This document shows, one piece after another, positions 1 through 8,145 of a stretch of DNA of 64,000 bases. Position 1 is the first letter of the stretch, and each line of letters begins with the position of its first letter. A program made the translations under genes and the position numbers. Source of the stretch: Collinsella tanakaei YIT 12063 (GTDB taxonomy: Bacteria; Actinomycetota; Coriobacteriia; Coriobacteriales; Coriobacteriaceae); NCBI RefSeq assembly GCF_000225705.1, contig NZ_JH126468.1, positions 246,818 to 310,817 on the forward strand, given 5' to 3'. The notes under the pieces are model-generated. The model did not search any database and was not told the origin of the DNA. It was given only the letters and a program-made list of their open reading frames with translations.

Positions 1-915
1 GGGAATCATAGCGGGTTCGCATTCAAGTCCGCGAATGGGCTCGGGAGCCATATACGGGCAGTCGGTCTCAAACAACAGCAGATCAAGCGGACATGCCGCG
101 AAAGCCTCTCGAACCTCATCGTTGCGCTTAAAAGTGGCGGCGCCGCCAAAAGCGATATGGCACCCAAGGTCGCAGAAGCGCTCCATAGTTGCACGGTCCT
201 CGCCAAAGCAATGCAGTACGCAACCGGCAGCCGGCACGCCAACCCGCTTGAGCACGTTATAGGCGTCCAGATGAGACGAGCGCTCAACATCGTCCGCTTC
301 ATGCCTTAGATGCAGCTCAACGGGTAGGTTGCGCTCGACGGCAAGGCTAAGCTGTCGGGCCATAACATCCATCTGCATCTGATGCGGCGCCGCCTCGATA
401 TTGTCCTCCGCGTCAAAATGATAATCCAAGCCGATCTCGCCCACGCCGGAACATAAGGGGCTATCGAGCGCTTCGAGCACCTGGGCATGGACATCGTCTG
501 TATACTCGGGCGCGCCATAAGGATGCACGCCCGCAAGGAAAGAAATGCGCGATAGCAGCGCCCGCGGATTGGAATCCCATGCATCCGCACAGGGTCCAAT
601 CAGCTCGCCAGCGGGCTCCAACGGAGCCACACCGGCGGCAAGGGCCTGGTCAAGCAGGTCTCTCGCCTGATCGATCCAGCCAACCAGCTGCTCGTGATAC
701 GTAGCGGCATCGCGATGGTCCGCCAGCGGATCCCAGATGGTAGTCATCTGCCGCACGCCAGCAAGCGCGGACCGGGCGATAGCCTCGGCCGGATCTTTAT
801 CCCAAAAACTCATAAGGTGCGCATGAGTATCCGCGATGGGAGCCAGCGGCGCCGGAACCGCGAATTCCTTTTTCTTTTTTGCAAACACTAGCGAAAAACG
901 AGGGTCGGTCTGCAT
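1..915 (-). CDS. tatD: TatD-family metal-dependent hydrolase (3' end beyond window)
   Basis: This is a TatD-family metal-dependent hydrolase of the amidohydrolase superfamily; members act as DNA exonucleases or D-aminoacyl-tRNA deacylases. The frame runs open from an ATG at 915 to the left edge, giving 305 codons, so the C-terminus is missing. Visible signature pieces are the N-terminal metal motif 'IADTHAHLM', 'GVGEIGLDYHF' (metal-binding Glu), 'VELHLRHEADD' and 'CVLHCFGED', then 'LLFETDCPYMAPEP' near the edge. An unusual lysine-rich stretch of about 20 residues precedes the first motif. The ribosome site AGGGGTGAG overlaps the rsmA stop and the gap to rsmA is 12 nt, so the two are probably cotranscribed with metG upstream. 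Family assignment is firm; the exact substrate is unknown. Confidence 0.9.
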   Translation of the reverse strand, partial: MQTDPRFSLVFAKKKKEFAVPAPLAPIADTHAHLMSFWDKDPAEAIARSALAGVRQMTTIWDPLADHRDAATYHEQLVGWIDQARDLLDQALAAGVAPLEPAGELIGPCADAWDSNPRALLSRISFLAGVHPYGAPEYTDDVHAQVLEALDSPLCSGVGEIGLDYHFDAEDNIEAAPHQMQMDVMARQLSLAVERNLPVELHLRHEADDVERSSHLDAYNVLKRVGVPAAGCVLHCFGEDRATMERFCDLGCHIAFGGAATFKRNDEVREAFAACPLDLLLFETDCPYMAPEPIRGLECEPAMIP

Positions 916-927
916 GGCGGCTCACCC

Positions 928-1818
928 CTAACCCTGCTGCGCCAGCGCGGCGGCCAGGCGAATAAAGTCGCTTGTGCTCAGGGCCTCCGCACGCGTGGTG
1001 GGCGCAATGTCGCAGGCTCCAAAAGCCTTGTCCAGCTTCTGCTTCTCAAAGCCCGAGGAAGACATGGAGTTGCGAATGGTCTTGCGGCGCTGGGCAAACG
1101 CCGCCTCCGTCACCCGTGCAACATCGTCGCGCGTACAGCCCTCGCCCTCGGCCCATGCCATGAGGTCGAACACCTCGTCCCCACTAGTCCGCCTGTCGAT
1201 GCGCACCACGGCAGAGTCAACGTGCGGAGCGGGCATAAAGCAACGCGGCGGCACCTCGAAGCGACCCGTAACGCGTCCGTAGAGGCCCAATTTTGCCGTG
1301 TAAGCGCCAAACGCCTTGGTGCCCGGCTGCGCGGCGATACGGTCGGCAACCTCTTTTTGCACCATGACAACCGCGGCGTTAAGGCTGGGCATGGTCTGGA
1401 AGAACGAAAGGATGATGGTTGCAGCCACGTTGTATGGCAGGTTAGCAACCAAAATGCTGGGCCCACCGCCGGAGACGTCAGCGATTTGCTCGGGCGCAAC
1501 CTTGAGCGCGTCGCCCATGATGAACGAGAAATTAGCGTTGAGGGCGGCATGCGCGCTCAACACCGGCTCAAGCTCCGAGTCCATCTCGATAGACGTGACA
1601 TGGCCGGCATCCTGCAGCAGGGCGAGCGTCAACGTGCCAATGCCCGGGCCAACCTCTAGCACCAGCTGGTCGCTCGATAGGCTTGCAAGGGCGCAGATGC
1701 GCTCGATCACATGGTTGTCGATAAGGAAGTTCTGGCCCAGACGGTGCTTGGTGGCAAGTCCGTAGGTCTCCAGCAGCGCACGGGTTGCGGAAGGATTCGC
1801 CAGCGGCGACGTGGTCAT
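928..1818 (-). CDS. rsmA: 16S rRNA (adenine1518-N6/adenine1519-N6)-dimethyltransferase
   Basis: RsmA (KsgA) dimethylates two adjacent adenosines in the 3' terminal helix of 16S rRNA during 30S maturation, using S-adenosylmethionine. The protein is 296 aa from the chosen ATG at 1818, which has a strong AGGAGGAG ribosome site 4-5 nt upstream; an upstream in-frame start at 1905 lacks one. Motifs seen are 'HRLGQNFLID' at the N-terminus, the SAM-binding 'VLEVGPGIGTLT' and the catalytic 'VANLPYNVAATII'. The C-terminal 'FAQRRKTIRNSM' is also typical. It lies between metG (113 nt upstream) and tatD (12 nt downstream), an arrangement common in Gram-positive bacteria. Confidence 0.95.
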   Translation of the reverse strand: MTTSPLANPSATRALLETYGLATKHRLGQNFLIDNHVIERICALASLSSDQLVLEVGPGIGTLTLALLQDAGHVTSIEMDSELEPVLSAHAALNANFSFIMGDALKVAPEQIADVSGGGPSILVANLPYNVAATIILSFFQTMPSLNAAVVMVQKEVADRIAAQPGTKAFGAYTAKLGLYGRVTGRFEVPPRCFMPAPHVDSAVVRIDRRTSGDEVFDLMAWAEGEGCTRDDVARVTEAAFAQRRKTIRNSMSSSGFEKQKLDKAFGACDIAPTTRAEALSTSDFIRLAAALAQQG

Positions 1819-1931
1819 TGCTCCTCCTATGGTCTCCTCGGTTCTTAACACGGAGGACCTGCCATGCGGATGCGCCGCCTGACAGGTCCGAACATCAAAT
1901 AGCATATATGCGCCCCGGGCGCACGGGAGCC

Positions 1932-3554
1932 CTAGTCAACCAGGCGCGGGAACAGCGGGTCGCCCTTCTCCACGGGCTCGCCGCCGGCAAGGCCGCCCCA
2001 CTGGCAAGCCTCGGCCAAATTGCTGGTCGCCTCCTGCGGAAGGGACAGACGGCGACGCACCTCTGCAGACACGCTGGGCATAAAGGGTGCGTAGAGCTCG
2101 GAAGCGATGCGGATGACCTCCAGCAGGTTCCAGATCACAAGAGCAAGCTCGTCGGCGCGCTCGGGATCTTTCGCCAGCGCCCAAGGAGCCATGTCCTCGA
2201 TGTAATGGTTGGCGGCGGACACCACGGCGAGCACTTCCTGTGCGGCGCCGGAGTAATCGAAGGCCTCCATGCATGCGGCATAGCGTTCGTAGATACCCTC
2301 GCACGCCTCTTTCAGCGGAGTGGCCTGCTCAAAATTGGCAGGACGAACCGGAGCGCAGCCGTCGAAGTACTTGCCGGCCATGTTGAGCGAACGGGACACC
2401 AAGTTGCCCCAGCTATTGGCGAGATCAGCATTGTAAACCTGGCGCATGCGACCCCAGCTAATGGGAGCGTCGGTGCCGTGGGCAACGTCGCACATGAAGT
2501 AGTAACGGTACGCGTCGACGCCCAAAAGCTCGATGACCTCTTCGGGGGCGATCGCGTTGCCGCGGCTCTTGCTCATCTTCTCCGCCGCGCCGGTCTCCTC
2601 GTTGCGCACGGTCAGGAAACCGTGGACAAACACGCGCTCGGGCAGGGGAAGGCCTGCCGCCATCAGCAGCGCAGGCCAGATGACGCAGTGGAAGCGGATG
2701 ATGTCCTTACCCACCACGTGCACCTGCGCGGGCCAGCGGAAGGCGACCTCATCGGCTGCCTCCTGGCCCTCGGCGCCATAGCCTACGGCAGACAGGTAGT
2801 TAATCAGGGCGTCGACCCACACGTAAGCCACGTGCCTGGAATCGAAGGGGAACTGGATGCCCCAATCGAACGTGGAGCGAGAGATGGAAAGATCCTTCAA
2901 GCCGCCCTTCACAAAAGAGAGCACCTCGTTGCGGCGGGTCTCGGGCTGGATAAAGTCAGGGTGCGACTCGTAGAAGTCGAGCAGGGGCTGCTCGAAAGCG
3001 GAAAGCTTGAAGAACCAGCTCTCCTCCTGGATGCGCTCGAGAGGACGGTCGCAATCCGGGCACAGCGGGTGCTCGGGGTCGGCGGCGTCCATGCCCTTGG
3101 CGCGGCGCTCCTCCTCATGATGGCGCACCTGCGTCTCGGTAAAGTAGGTCTCATCCGGACGGCAGTACCAACCGTCGTAACTATCCTTGTAGATGTAACC
3201 GCGGTCAAGCAGGACCTGCAAAAACTTCTGCACGCCGGCGGTATGGCGATCCTGGGTGGTGCGGATGAAGTCATCGTTGGAGATATTCAGCGTCTCCCAC
3301 AGATCGCGGAACTTGGGCTCCATGGAATTGCACCATGCCTGGGGAGAATCAAAACCGTTCTTCTCCGCGGCTTCGGCAACCTTCTCGCCATGCTCGTCCA
3401 TGCCCGTGAGGAACTTCACGTCGTGGGCGTTTGCACGCTGAAAGCGAGCCTGGACATCCGCCATGACGGTGGAGTATGCGGTACCGAGGTGCGGCTTGGC
3501 GTTCACGTAGTAGATCGGCGTGGTGATGTAGTACGAGGGCTTAGAATGCTCCAT
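1932..3554 (-). CDS. metG: methionyl-tRNA synthetase
   Basis: This class I aminoacyl-tRNA synthetase charges tRNA-Met in the cytoplasm. At 540 aa it has the catalytic domain beginning 'YYITTPIYYVNAKPHLGTA' (HIGH-like region), the sequence 'KFLTGMDEHGEKV', a zinc-knuckle insertion with 'CRPDE' and 'CPDCDRP', and the signature 'EKMSKSRGNAI'. The anticodon-binding helical domain follows. The protein ends without the C-terminal EMAP-like tRNA-binding domain found in Bacillus MetG, so it is the short form. It heads the probable metG-rsmA-tatD unit. I see no T-box in the roughly 170 nt between it and rsmI. Confidence 0.95.
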   Translation of the reverse strand: MEHSKPSYYITTPIYYVNAKPHLGTAYSTVMADVQARFQRANAHDVKFLTGMDEHGEKVAEAAEKNGFDSPQAWCNSMEPKFRDLWETLNISNDDFIRTTQDRHTAGVQKFLQVLLDRGYIYKDSYDGWYCRPDETYFTETQVRHHEEERRAKGMDAADPEHPLCPDCDRPLERIQEESWFFKLSAFEQPLLDFYESHPDFIQPETRRNEVLSFVKGGLKDLSISRSTFDWGIQFPFDSRHVAYVWVDALINYLSAVGYGAEGQEAADEVAFRWPAQVHVVGKDIIRFHCVIWPALLMAAGLPLPERVFVHGFLTVRNEETGAAEKMSKSRGNAIAPEEVIELLGVDAYRYYFMCDVAHGTDAPISWGRMRQVYNADLANSWGNLVSRSLNMAGKYFDGCAPVRPANFEQATPLKEACEGIYERYAACMEAFDYSGAAQEVLAVVSAANHYIEDMAPWALAKDPERADELALVIWNLLEVIRIASELYAPFMPSVSAEVRRRLSLPQEATSNLAEACQWGGLAGGEPVEKGDPLFPRLVD

Positions 3555-3724
3555 GGCATATTCCCTTCCGACAAACTCTATACGGCGCAGCGTTCTTTAT
3601 CTGCGCAGGTTATTCCAACCTGCCATTTTACCGCATATTTGGACGAAGATGGGACAACGTACCGCCAGCCTCCACCGACTCCACCAGCAACTCTACCGGC
3701 CTGTCTAAACCGACGCCATCAATC

Positions 3725-4630
3725 TTATTGACCCTGAGCAGCAAGCACTCGCTCGTACACGGCGCGCTTTTTGAGAGAATAGCGCTGGCTCAACCGCTTG
3801 GCTATGGCAGATGCCGGCTCACCTTGCGCCAGCGCATCTTGAATGTCTTTCTGCAGCGCCTCGTCCACATCGACCGCACCCGCAGCCCCTACTGCCGCGC
3901 CCGGCATCATAGAGGCGAACGCTGCCAGCTCCTCTTCGGACGGAGGGGCGACCACCAGCACCATCTCGCCCTTAAGCTCGCCGCGCTCGCGCACCTGCTC
4001 AAGCAGGTAAGGAGCCTGCGCGCGCAAAACCTCCTCATGCAGCTTGGTGAGCTCGCGGCAAAGGGCGACCTGACGGGCGGGAAAGACCTCGGCGAGCGCC
4101 TCGAGCGACGCCGCGACGCGGTGGGGCGATTCGTAGAACAGCAGCGCACCGGGAATCGCCGCCAACTGCGACAACCTGCGCACGCGCTCCCCGTGCTTGC
4201 GTGGCAAAAAGCCCTCGAAATAGAAGTGCTCGCAGGGAATGCCGCTTGCAACCAGCGCGGTCACGCAAGCGGAAGGGCCGGGGATCACCTCCACGTCAAC
4301 ACCCGCCTCGCGCGCCGCGTCCACCAGAACCTGCCCGGGATCGGAGACGCTGGGCATGCCCGCGTCGGAAGCAAACGCGATCACGTCGCCTGCCAGCATG
4401 CGGCCGATCAGCTCGGGCGAGCGCGATGCGATCACGTTCTCGTCGCACCGCACCAACGGACGAGAGATTCCCAAATGGGCCAGTAGCTTTGACGTTACGC
4501 GCGTATCCTCGCAGCAGATAGCATCCGCCGCCTCGAAGGCCTGCGCCACGCGCGGCGTAAGGTCGCCAAGGTTTCCAATGGGCGTGCCAACGATTATGAG
4601 GCGCCCGGAAGTGCTGCTGCATGCTGCCAT
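3725..4630 (-). CDS. rsmI: 16S rRNA (cytidine1402-2'-O)-methyltransferase
   Basis: RsmI 2'-O-methylates C1402 in the decoding centre of 16S rRNA, using SAM. The 301 aa sequence shows the tetrapyrrole-methylase fold motifs 'LIIVGTPIGNLGDLTPR' near the start, 'CEDTRVTSKLL', 'ASDAGMPSVSDPG', 'IPGPSACVTALVASG' and 'LFYESPHRV'. The C-terminus holds 'AIAKRLSQRYSLKKRAVY', typical of the small C-terminal domain. The ribosome site before the ATG at 4630 is weak, so the precise start is less certain than the family. The GH5-like gene ends 53 nt upstream. Confidence 0.93.
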   Translation of the reverse strand: MAACSSTSGRLIIVGTPIGNLGDLTPRVAQAFEAADAICCEDTRVTSKLLAHLGISRPLVRCDENVIASRSPELIGRMLAGDVIAFASDAGMPSVSDPGQVLVDAAREAGVDVEVIPGPSACVTALVASGIPCEHFYFEGFLPRKHGERVRRLSQLAAIPGALLFYESPHRVAASLEALAEVFPARQVALCRELTKLHEEVLRAQAPYLLEQVRERGELKGEMVLVVAPPSEEELAAFASMMPGAAVGAAGAVDVDEALQKDIQDALAQGEPASAIAKRLSQRYSLKKRAVYERVLAAQGQ

Positions 4631-4683
4631 AGTAAGTAACCGTCCAAATCGCAGGGTCGAGGCGAGAACACAAGGGATGAAAG

Positions 4684-5748
4684 CTAATCGAGCATCGCGC
4701 GCTCAAGGGTTCCCAGCGCAAGGCGCGCATCCCAGGCGGCGATGCGCTTCTCCGTCTTCCACGTCTGGAAGAACCAGCCCTCCGCTTGGGAGAAAGAAGC
4801 AAGCTGGTTTGCCACGAAAACGCGCTCGTACGCGGAGCGTCCTTCGGGCGTAACGGAAGCGCTGGACATGACGGCAGCCGCAGACCACTCGCCGATGATG
4901 ACGGGAAAACCCGTTCCCACCGCCTCGCGAATCTGGGCCTTGTTGCGTGCGATCGCAGCGGAAAGACCGCGCGGGGAGGTGATGTCCTGGGCGTTCTCAT
5001 CATGATAGTGATACAAATGAACGTCCATCATGACGTTTTTATATTGCGAGCTGCGCATAAAGTGCTTCCACAAGCCCGGATAACCCGAAGCGGAAAAGAC
5101 CACGGCCTTGTCGTTTGTCATATGTTTGCGCAAAAGGTCATAGGCATCGCGATAGAAGTTGCGCAAATAGTGGCTGGGAATGCCGTCCGTCATGGTGAAC
5201 ATGTTCTTTCGAACGCTCATGACGGGGGAATCCAGCAACTCGATACCGTACAGGGCGTCTGCCACGGCGTAGCGAGCAGCTAAGCGCTCCAGCACCTCAA
5301 GCGCCACATGGCGTCCGTTTGTGGACGAATGCCAGTCGGCGATATAGCGCGATGTGGTCTGGGGCTCGTTGGAGTCGCCCTGACCACCGGGAACGGTGGC
5401 AAGGTCCAGCAACACGCTGACGTTGTATTTGGAGCCCCACTCCATCGCACGATCGATGTAATCGATTGCGGAGATGTAGGTTGCCGCATCATTTTGCAAG
5501 CCAAAAACGTGCCAGGGAACGGGGATCCTCACCGCATTGAGGCCGATGGACGACATGCGCCTAAAGTCCTCTTCGGTAATGAAGGTCTCATAATGCTGGC
5601 GAATTCGCTCGTTGTACTCAACGGTGCCCAGATTCTCCTGCAGCTCGGCATCCGTGCTGGCGCCGGTGGCGGCGAACAAGGACGGCGTGACCCAGGGCTC
5701 GGGGATAAACCATCCCGAAAGATTGACTCCTCGAATTCTATCGTCCAT
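4684..5748 (-). CDS. GH5-like glycoside hydrolase homolog with altered acid/base site
   Basis: The protein is 354 aa with the look of the exo-beta-1,3-glucanase branch of GH5. It opens with 'IRGVNLSGWFIPEPWVTPS', like the GGW-EPW start of that branch, and has 'GLNAVRIPVPWHVFG' and, near residue 287, 'VIIGEWSAA' with the expected nucleophile Glu. The acid/base position is abnormal: where the family has the Asn-Glu-Pro motif, this protein reads 'GIELLDSPV', with Asp173-Ser174 in place of Asn-Glu. The usual His in the 'LDLHG' motif is also absent ('LLDLATVPGG'). There is no signal peptide, so it would be cytoplasmic. It may be inactive, a carbohydrate-binding relative, or use another acid. The start is supported by AAAGGGG about 8 nt upstream. 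It lies upstream of rsmI on the same strand with no obvious functional link. Confidence 0.75.
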   Translation of the reverse strand: MDDRIRGVNLSGWFIPEPWVTPSLFAATGASTDAELQENLGTVEYNERIRQHYETFITEEDFRRMSSIGLNAVRIPVPWHVFGLQNDAATYISAIDYIDRAMEWGSKYNVSVLLDLATVPGGQGDSNEPQTTSRYIADWHSSTNGRHVALEVLERLAARYAVADALYGIELLDSPVMSVRKNMFTMTDGIPSHYLRNFYRDAYDLLRKHMTNDKAVVFSASGYPGLWKHFMRSSQYKNVMMDVHLYHYHDENAQDITSPRGLSAAIARNKAQIREAVGTGFPVIIGEWSAAAVMSSASVTPEGRSAYERVFVANQLASFSQAEGWFFQTWKTEKRIAAWDARLALGTLERAMLD

Positions 5749-5890
5749 GCCATGCCCCTTTACGTGCGAATGTGGTGTGTGAGACGGCTTGCATTCGGCC
5801 TGCGTCTACAGTGTCTTCGCAAGAGTATACTCGCCCGTGCAGACACATATCGCACCACACGCCGCGAGTGTCGGATATGTAAGGAACTAT

Positions 5891-5927
5891 AAAGATCGAT
5901 GCCGATCTTTGCTCGCCTGCGGCGAGC
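5891..5927. repeat. two abutting perfect hairpins
   Basis: An 8-bp perfect stem (5891-5898 with 5903-5910, 4-nt loop) is followed directly by a 7-bp perfect stem (5911-5917 with 5921-5927, 3-nt loop). They sit about 140 nt upstream of the GH5-like start and downstream of the tRNA-Phe terminator. Neither has a clear U-tract. The function is unknown; a 5' leader element of the GH5-like gene or an RNA-processing site are possibilities. Confidence 0.5.
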
Positions 5928-5977
5928 ATTCCGCAGCCATCAGGAAAACGCCCACCGACGCACGATCGATGGATATG

Positions 5978-6000
5978 AAAAAACCTCCCAAGGAGGGAGG
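5978..6000 (-). terminator. Rho-independent terminator of tRNA-Phe
   Basis: On the minus strand a 6-bp stem CCTCCC/GGGAGG with a 5-nt loop is followed by six T residues, 16 nt past the 3' end of the tRNA. Confidence 0.85.
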
Positions 6001-6015
6001 CTGGAAGTTAAAGGG

Positions 6016-6088
<73 letters not shown>

Positions 6089-6118
6089 GTTTATGTCGTG
6101 CTGACTTGCAGCTCGATT

Positions 6119-6146
6119 ACTATATCAAATCTCAAGCGGGAGTCAA
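6119..6146 (-). promoter_or_regulatory. sigma70-type promoter of tRNA-Phe
   Basis: On the minus strand TTGACT (6146-6141) and TATAGT (6124-6119) are separated by 16 nt. The -10 box lies about 30 nt before the mature tRNA 5' end. Confidence 0.75.
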
Positions 6147-6256
6147 ACGAGAATTTAAAAAAAATTTGGAGCGAATGCGTCTGGAGACTTTGGAGGGCAG
6201 CTCCCCATCCTCACCCGTCCAAAAAAAAGATTACGAATCCAAGAAAGAGGTAAAGC

Positions 6257-6435
6257 CTAGGCACAAGTCTTAGACACTTCCCGCGCAAGACGAAGAATAA
6301 GCGCAGCATTGTTGTGGACAAACACGTCCAGATGCTCGAGCTCCACATCGCTGAAACCCTCAACAGGGCTCCATTCAAAAGACGGCAACAAACATCTAGC
6401 ACCATCAAAGTCGCGTGATAGAATGCCCGAAACTC
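6257..6435 (-). pseudogene. C-terminal remnant of an unidentified protein
   Basis: A minus-strand frame ending at a TAG at 6257-6259 reads like real protein ('CLLPSFEWSPVEGFSDVELE', then 'VFVHNNAALILRLAREV'). It has no start codon and is blocked upstream by TGA. I do not recognise the family. It is downstream of the methyltransferase gene on the same strand, so it may be the tail of a decayed neighbour. Confidence 0.35.
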
Positions 6436-6483
6436 AGCCATCCACCACGCCTCCTCAACTACCTGGAAACAAAGCAAGGAAAC

Positions 6484-7227
6484 CTATCCAACCGAGCACT
6501 CATAGAGAAACATCTCGTCCATATCCCCTTTCGCGGGTTCCTTATCAAAAGAGCGATACGTCGTCACACTCGCAAAACCCGCCCGCTCCAGCCGCTGCTC
6601 CAACTCCCCAAAACGATAAAGGCGAATCTGGAAATCCATCCATTCGCTCTCGACCAGCTCGCCGTCACGGTACAGCTCGTAGCGACCGGGCGAATACTGC
6701 GTCTGGGTCTTCGCATCATAGCGGTCCATGGAGCTAAACCGCAGCTCGCCGCCATCGTCAAAAGGTATCGCGGACACCAGGCGATACGACCCGTCCCCGT
6801 TACACGCCCCAGCCATGGACTCGGCCGCAATCACCATTTTTCCTCCCGGCGCCAGAAGCGACCGCAGCTTCACGAGCACCCTATCCGCGGCCCCCTCGTC
6901 GGTAAACAACGAGAACGAGCCCGAAGAAATGAAGATATAATCGTAGGGCGCATCCGAGTCGAATTTCAGGATATCCCCTTTGAATGCATGCGCCCGCGGT
7001 GCCTTTCGATACAGCGACGAGAGCATCTCCTCTGAGAGATCGATGCCCGTGATATCGAATCCGCGCTCCATAAAGGGGACGAGGAACCTGCCGCTGCCGC
7101 ACATGGGCTCGAGAATCTTGTCACCAGCGCGTGCGTAAGAGAGGTAGAACGCCAGCTCATCTTCGGGAGCCGCTGCGTGAAGTACCTCATAGGTCTCCGC
7201 GCACAGCCTGCCGTAGTAGTTCTTCAC
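6484..7227 (-). CDS. class I SAM-dependent methyltransferase
   Basis: The protein is a small (247 aa) cytoplasmic methyltransferase of unknown substrate. The Rossmann SAM-binding motif is 'ILEPMCGSGRFLVPFMERG', followed by 'DITGIDLSEEML' and 'YDYIFISSGSFSLF'. The C-terminus has a small beta-rich part ending 'MDEMFLYECSVG'. I prefer the GTG at 7227 because GGAAGGAG lies 4 nt upstream; the in-frame ATG at 7260 has no ribosome site. It stands alone between the Tad locus and tRNA-Phe. Confidence 0.85.
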   Translation of the reverse strand: MKNYYGRLCAETYEVLHAAAPEDELAFYLSYARAGDKILEPMCGSGRFLVPFMERGFDITGIDLSEEMLSSLYRKAPRAHAFKGDILKFDSDAPYDYIFISSGSFSLFTDEGAADRVLVKLRSLLAPGGKMVIAAESMAGACNGDGSYRLVSAIPFDDGGELRFSSMDRYDAKTQTQYSPGRYELYRDGELVESEWMDFQIRLYRFGELEQRLERAGFASVTTYRSFDKEPAKGDMDEMFLYECSVG

Positions 7228-7285
7228 GGTGCTCCTTCCCCAAGGCGCGATGCGCACCACAACATTCTTCTCATCCTACCCTGAA

Positions 7286-7621
7286 TTACCATCCCCTAGA
7301 GAACCGCTCGAGCACAAAAGACGCCCCGCGACACCAAACGATTCGGCATGGGGGAACGCCCTCCAAAGACAGCAGCACCCTACCCTCCTTGTCGGCAAAC
7401 ACAATATCCAAGGCGTGCCCCATAAAGAACGTGTGGACAGACGAGCACTTGGAAAACCAAATGACATCGCCTGCACACCGCTCGGGCCGCCTACCAATGA
7501 ACCCCCGCAGCCTTTTGAGAAACGTGTTCGCTGCAATCACCCTGCAGGCACCCCAACCAGTATGCACCATGGCGATGCGGCAAGGAACCGCAACATGCCC
7601 GCCGTCGGCCCGCCCGCTCAT
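7286..7621 (-). CDS. DUF192-family protein at the end of the Tad operon
   Basis: The protein is 111 aa. Its core 'SVHTFFMGHALDIVFADKEG' is the DUF192 (COG1430) signature, whose members are small single-domain proteins of unknown biochemical role. The start ATG at 7621 overlaps the stop of the preceding TadE-like gene (ATGA), so it is the last translationally coupled gene of the pilus operon. The coupling suggests a role linked to pilus assembly or export, but that is inference. Confidence 0.75.
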   Translation of the reverse strand: MSGRADGGHVAVPCRIAMVHTGWGACRVIAANTFLKRLRGFIGRRPERCAGDVIWFSKCSSVHTFFMGHALDIVFADKEGRVLLSLEGVPPCRIVWCRGASFVLERFSRGW

Positions 7622-8145
7622 ACCAGCACCCCCGGTCGCCAAGGGTCCACCGTCACCTCGCGCACATGCTCCAAGGTTGCGGGAGCGCCCATAGACACGC
7701 CCGCTATGCTCAGCCCCGACGGCCAAGGCCTGTACATCATGGTGCAGCTATACGTTCTCAGCGCCCCGGCGAGAGACAAGACGGCGGTGCCGACTCCTTC
7801 GCCCTCGGTATCTGCATATGAGACATCGACCTCAACGTCATGACCCTCCATCGCGCGCTCCAACTCGGACTGGATAGAACCCATGCCGCCATCGTCCAAT
7901 CCCGCACCTTCGGCCCCCGACGTCGAAACACCATGTGCGATCACGATGTCGGGGGCAACCCTATCGAACCGAGCCGTCGCCGCTGCGAACCGCATGAGGT
8001 TGAAAACGATGAGCGCAAGCACCAGCAGGACCGGCACTACAACAACCATCTCAACCGTTGCCTGGGCAGCCTCTTCCGACAGGCCAATGCGCACAGGCGC
8101 CGGCGCCACGAGCATGCCTTTGCGCATTGCTCTTTTTTTCATCAT
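7618..8145 (-). CDS. TadE-like prepilin (minor pilin)
   Basis: A 175-aa protein with a basic N-terminus, the prepilin-type site 'SEEAAQATVEMVVVVPVL' and one hydrophobic helix, then an extracytoplasmic domain. In TadE/F families the prepilin peptidase cuts before a residue five positions from the conserved Glu, which here would be after Ala in 'AA-QATVE'. The start at 8145 shares one base with the stop of the upstream gene (TGATG), with AAGGGG in front. It is probably a minor pilin or assembly factor of the Tad machine. Confidence 0.8.
   Translation of the reverse strand: MMKKRAMRKGMLVAPAPVRIGLSEEAAQATVEMVVVVPVLLVLALIVFNLMRFAAATARFDRVAPDIVIAHGVSTSGAEGAGLDDGGMGSIQSELERAMEGHDVEVDVSYADTEGEGVGTAVLSLAGALRTYSCTMMYRPWPSGLSIAGVSMGAPATLEHVREVTVDPWRPGVLV

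Noticed and set aside
1785-3731. 648-codon open frame on the plus strand opposite rsmA/metG
   Set aside because: It is antisense to well-identified metG and rsmA, has no family-like sequence and no ribosome site. Long antisense frames are expected in high-GC DNA.
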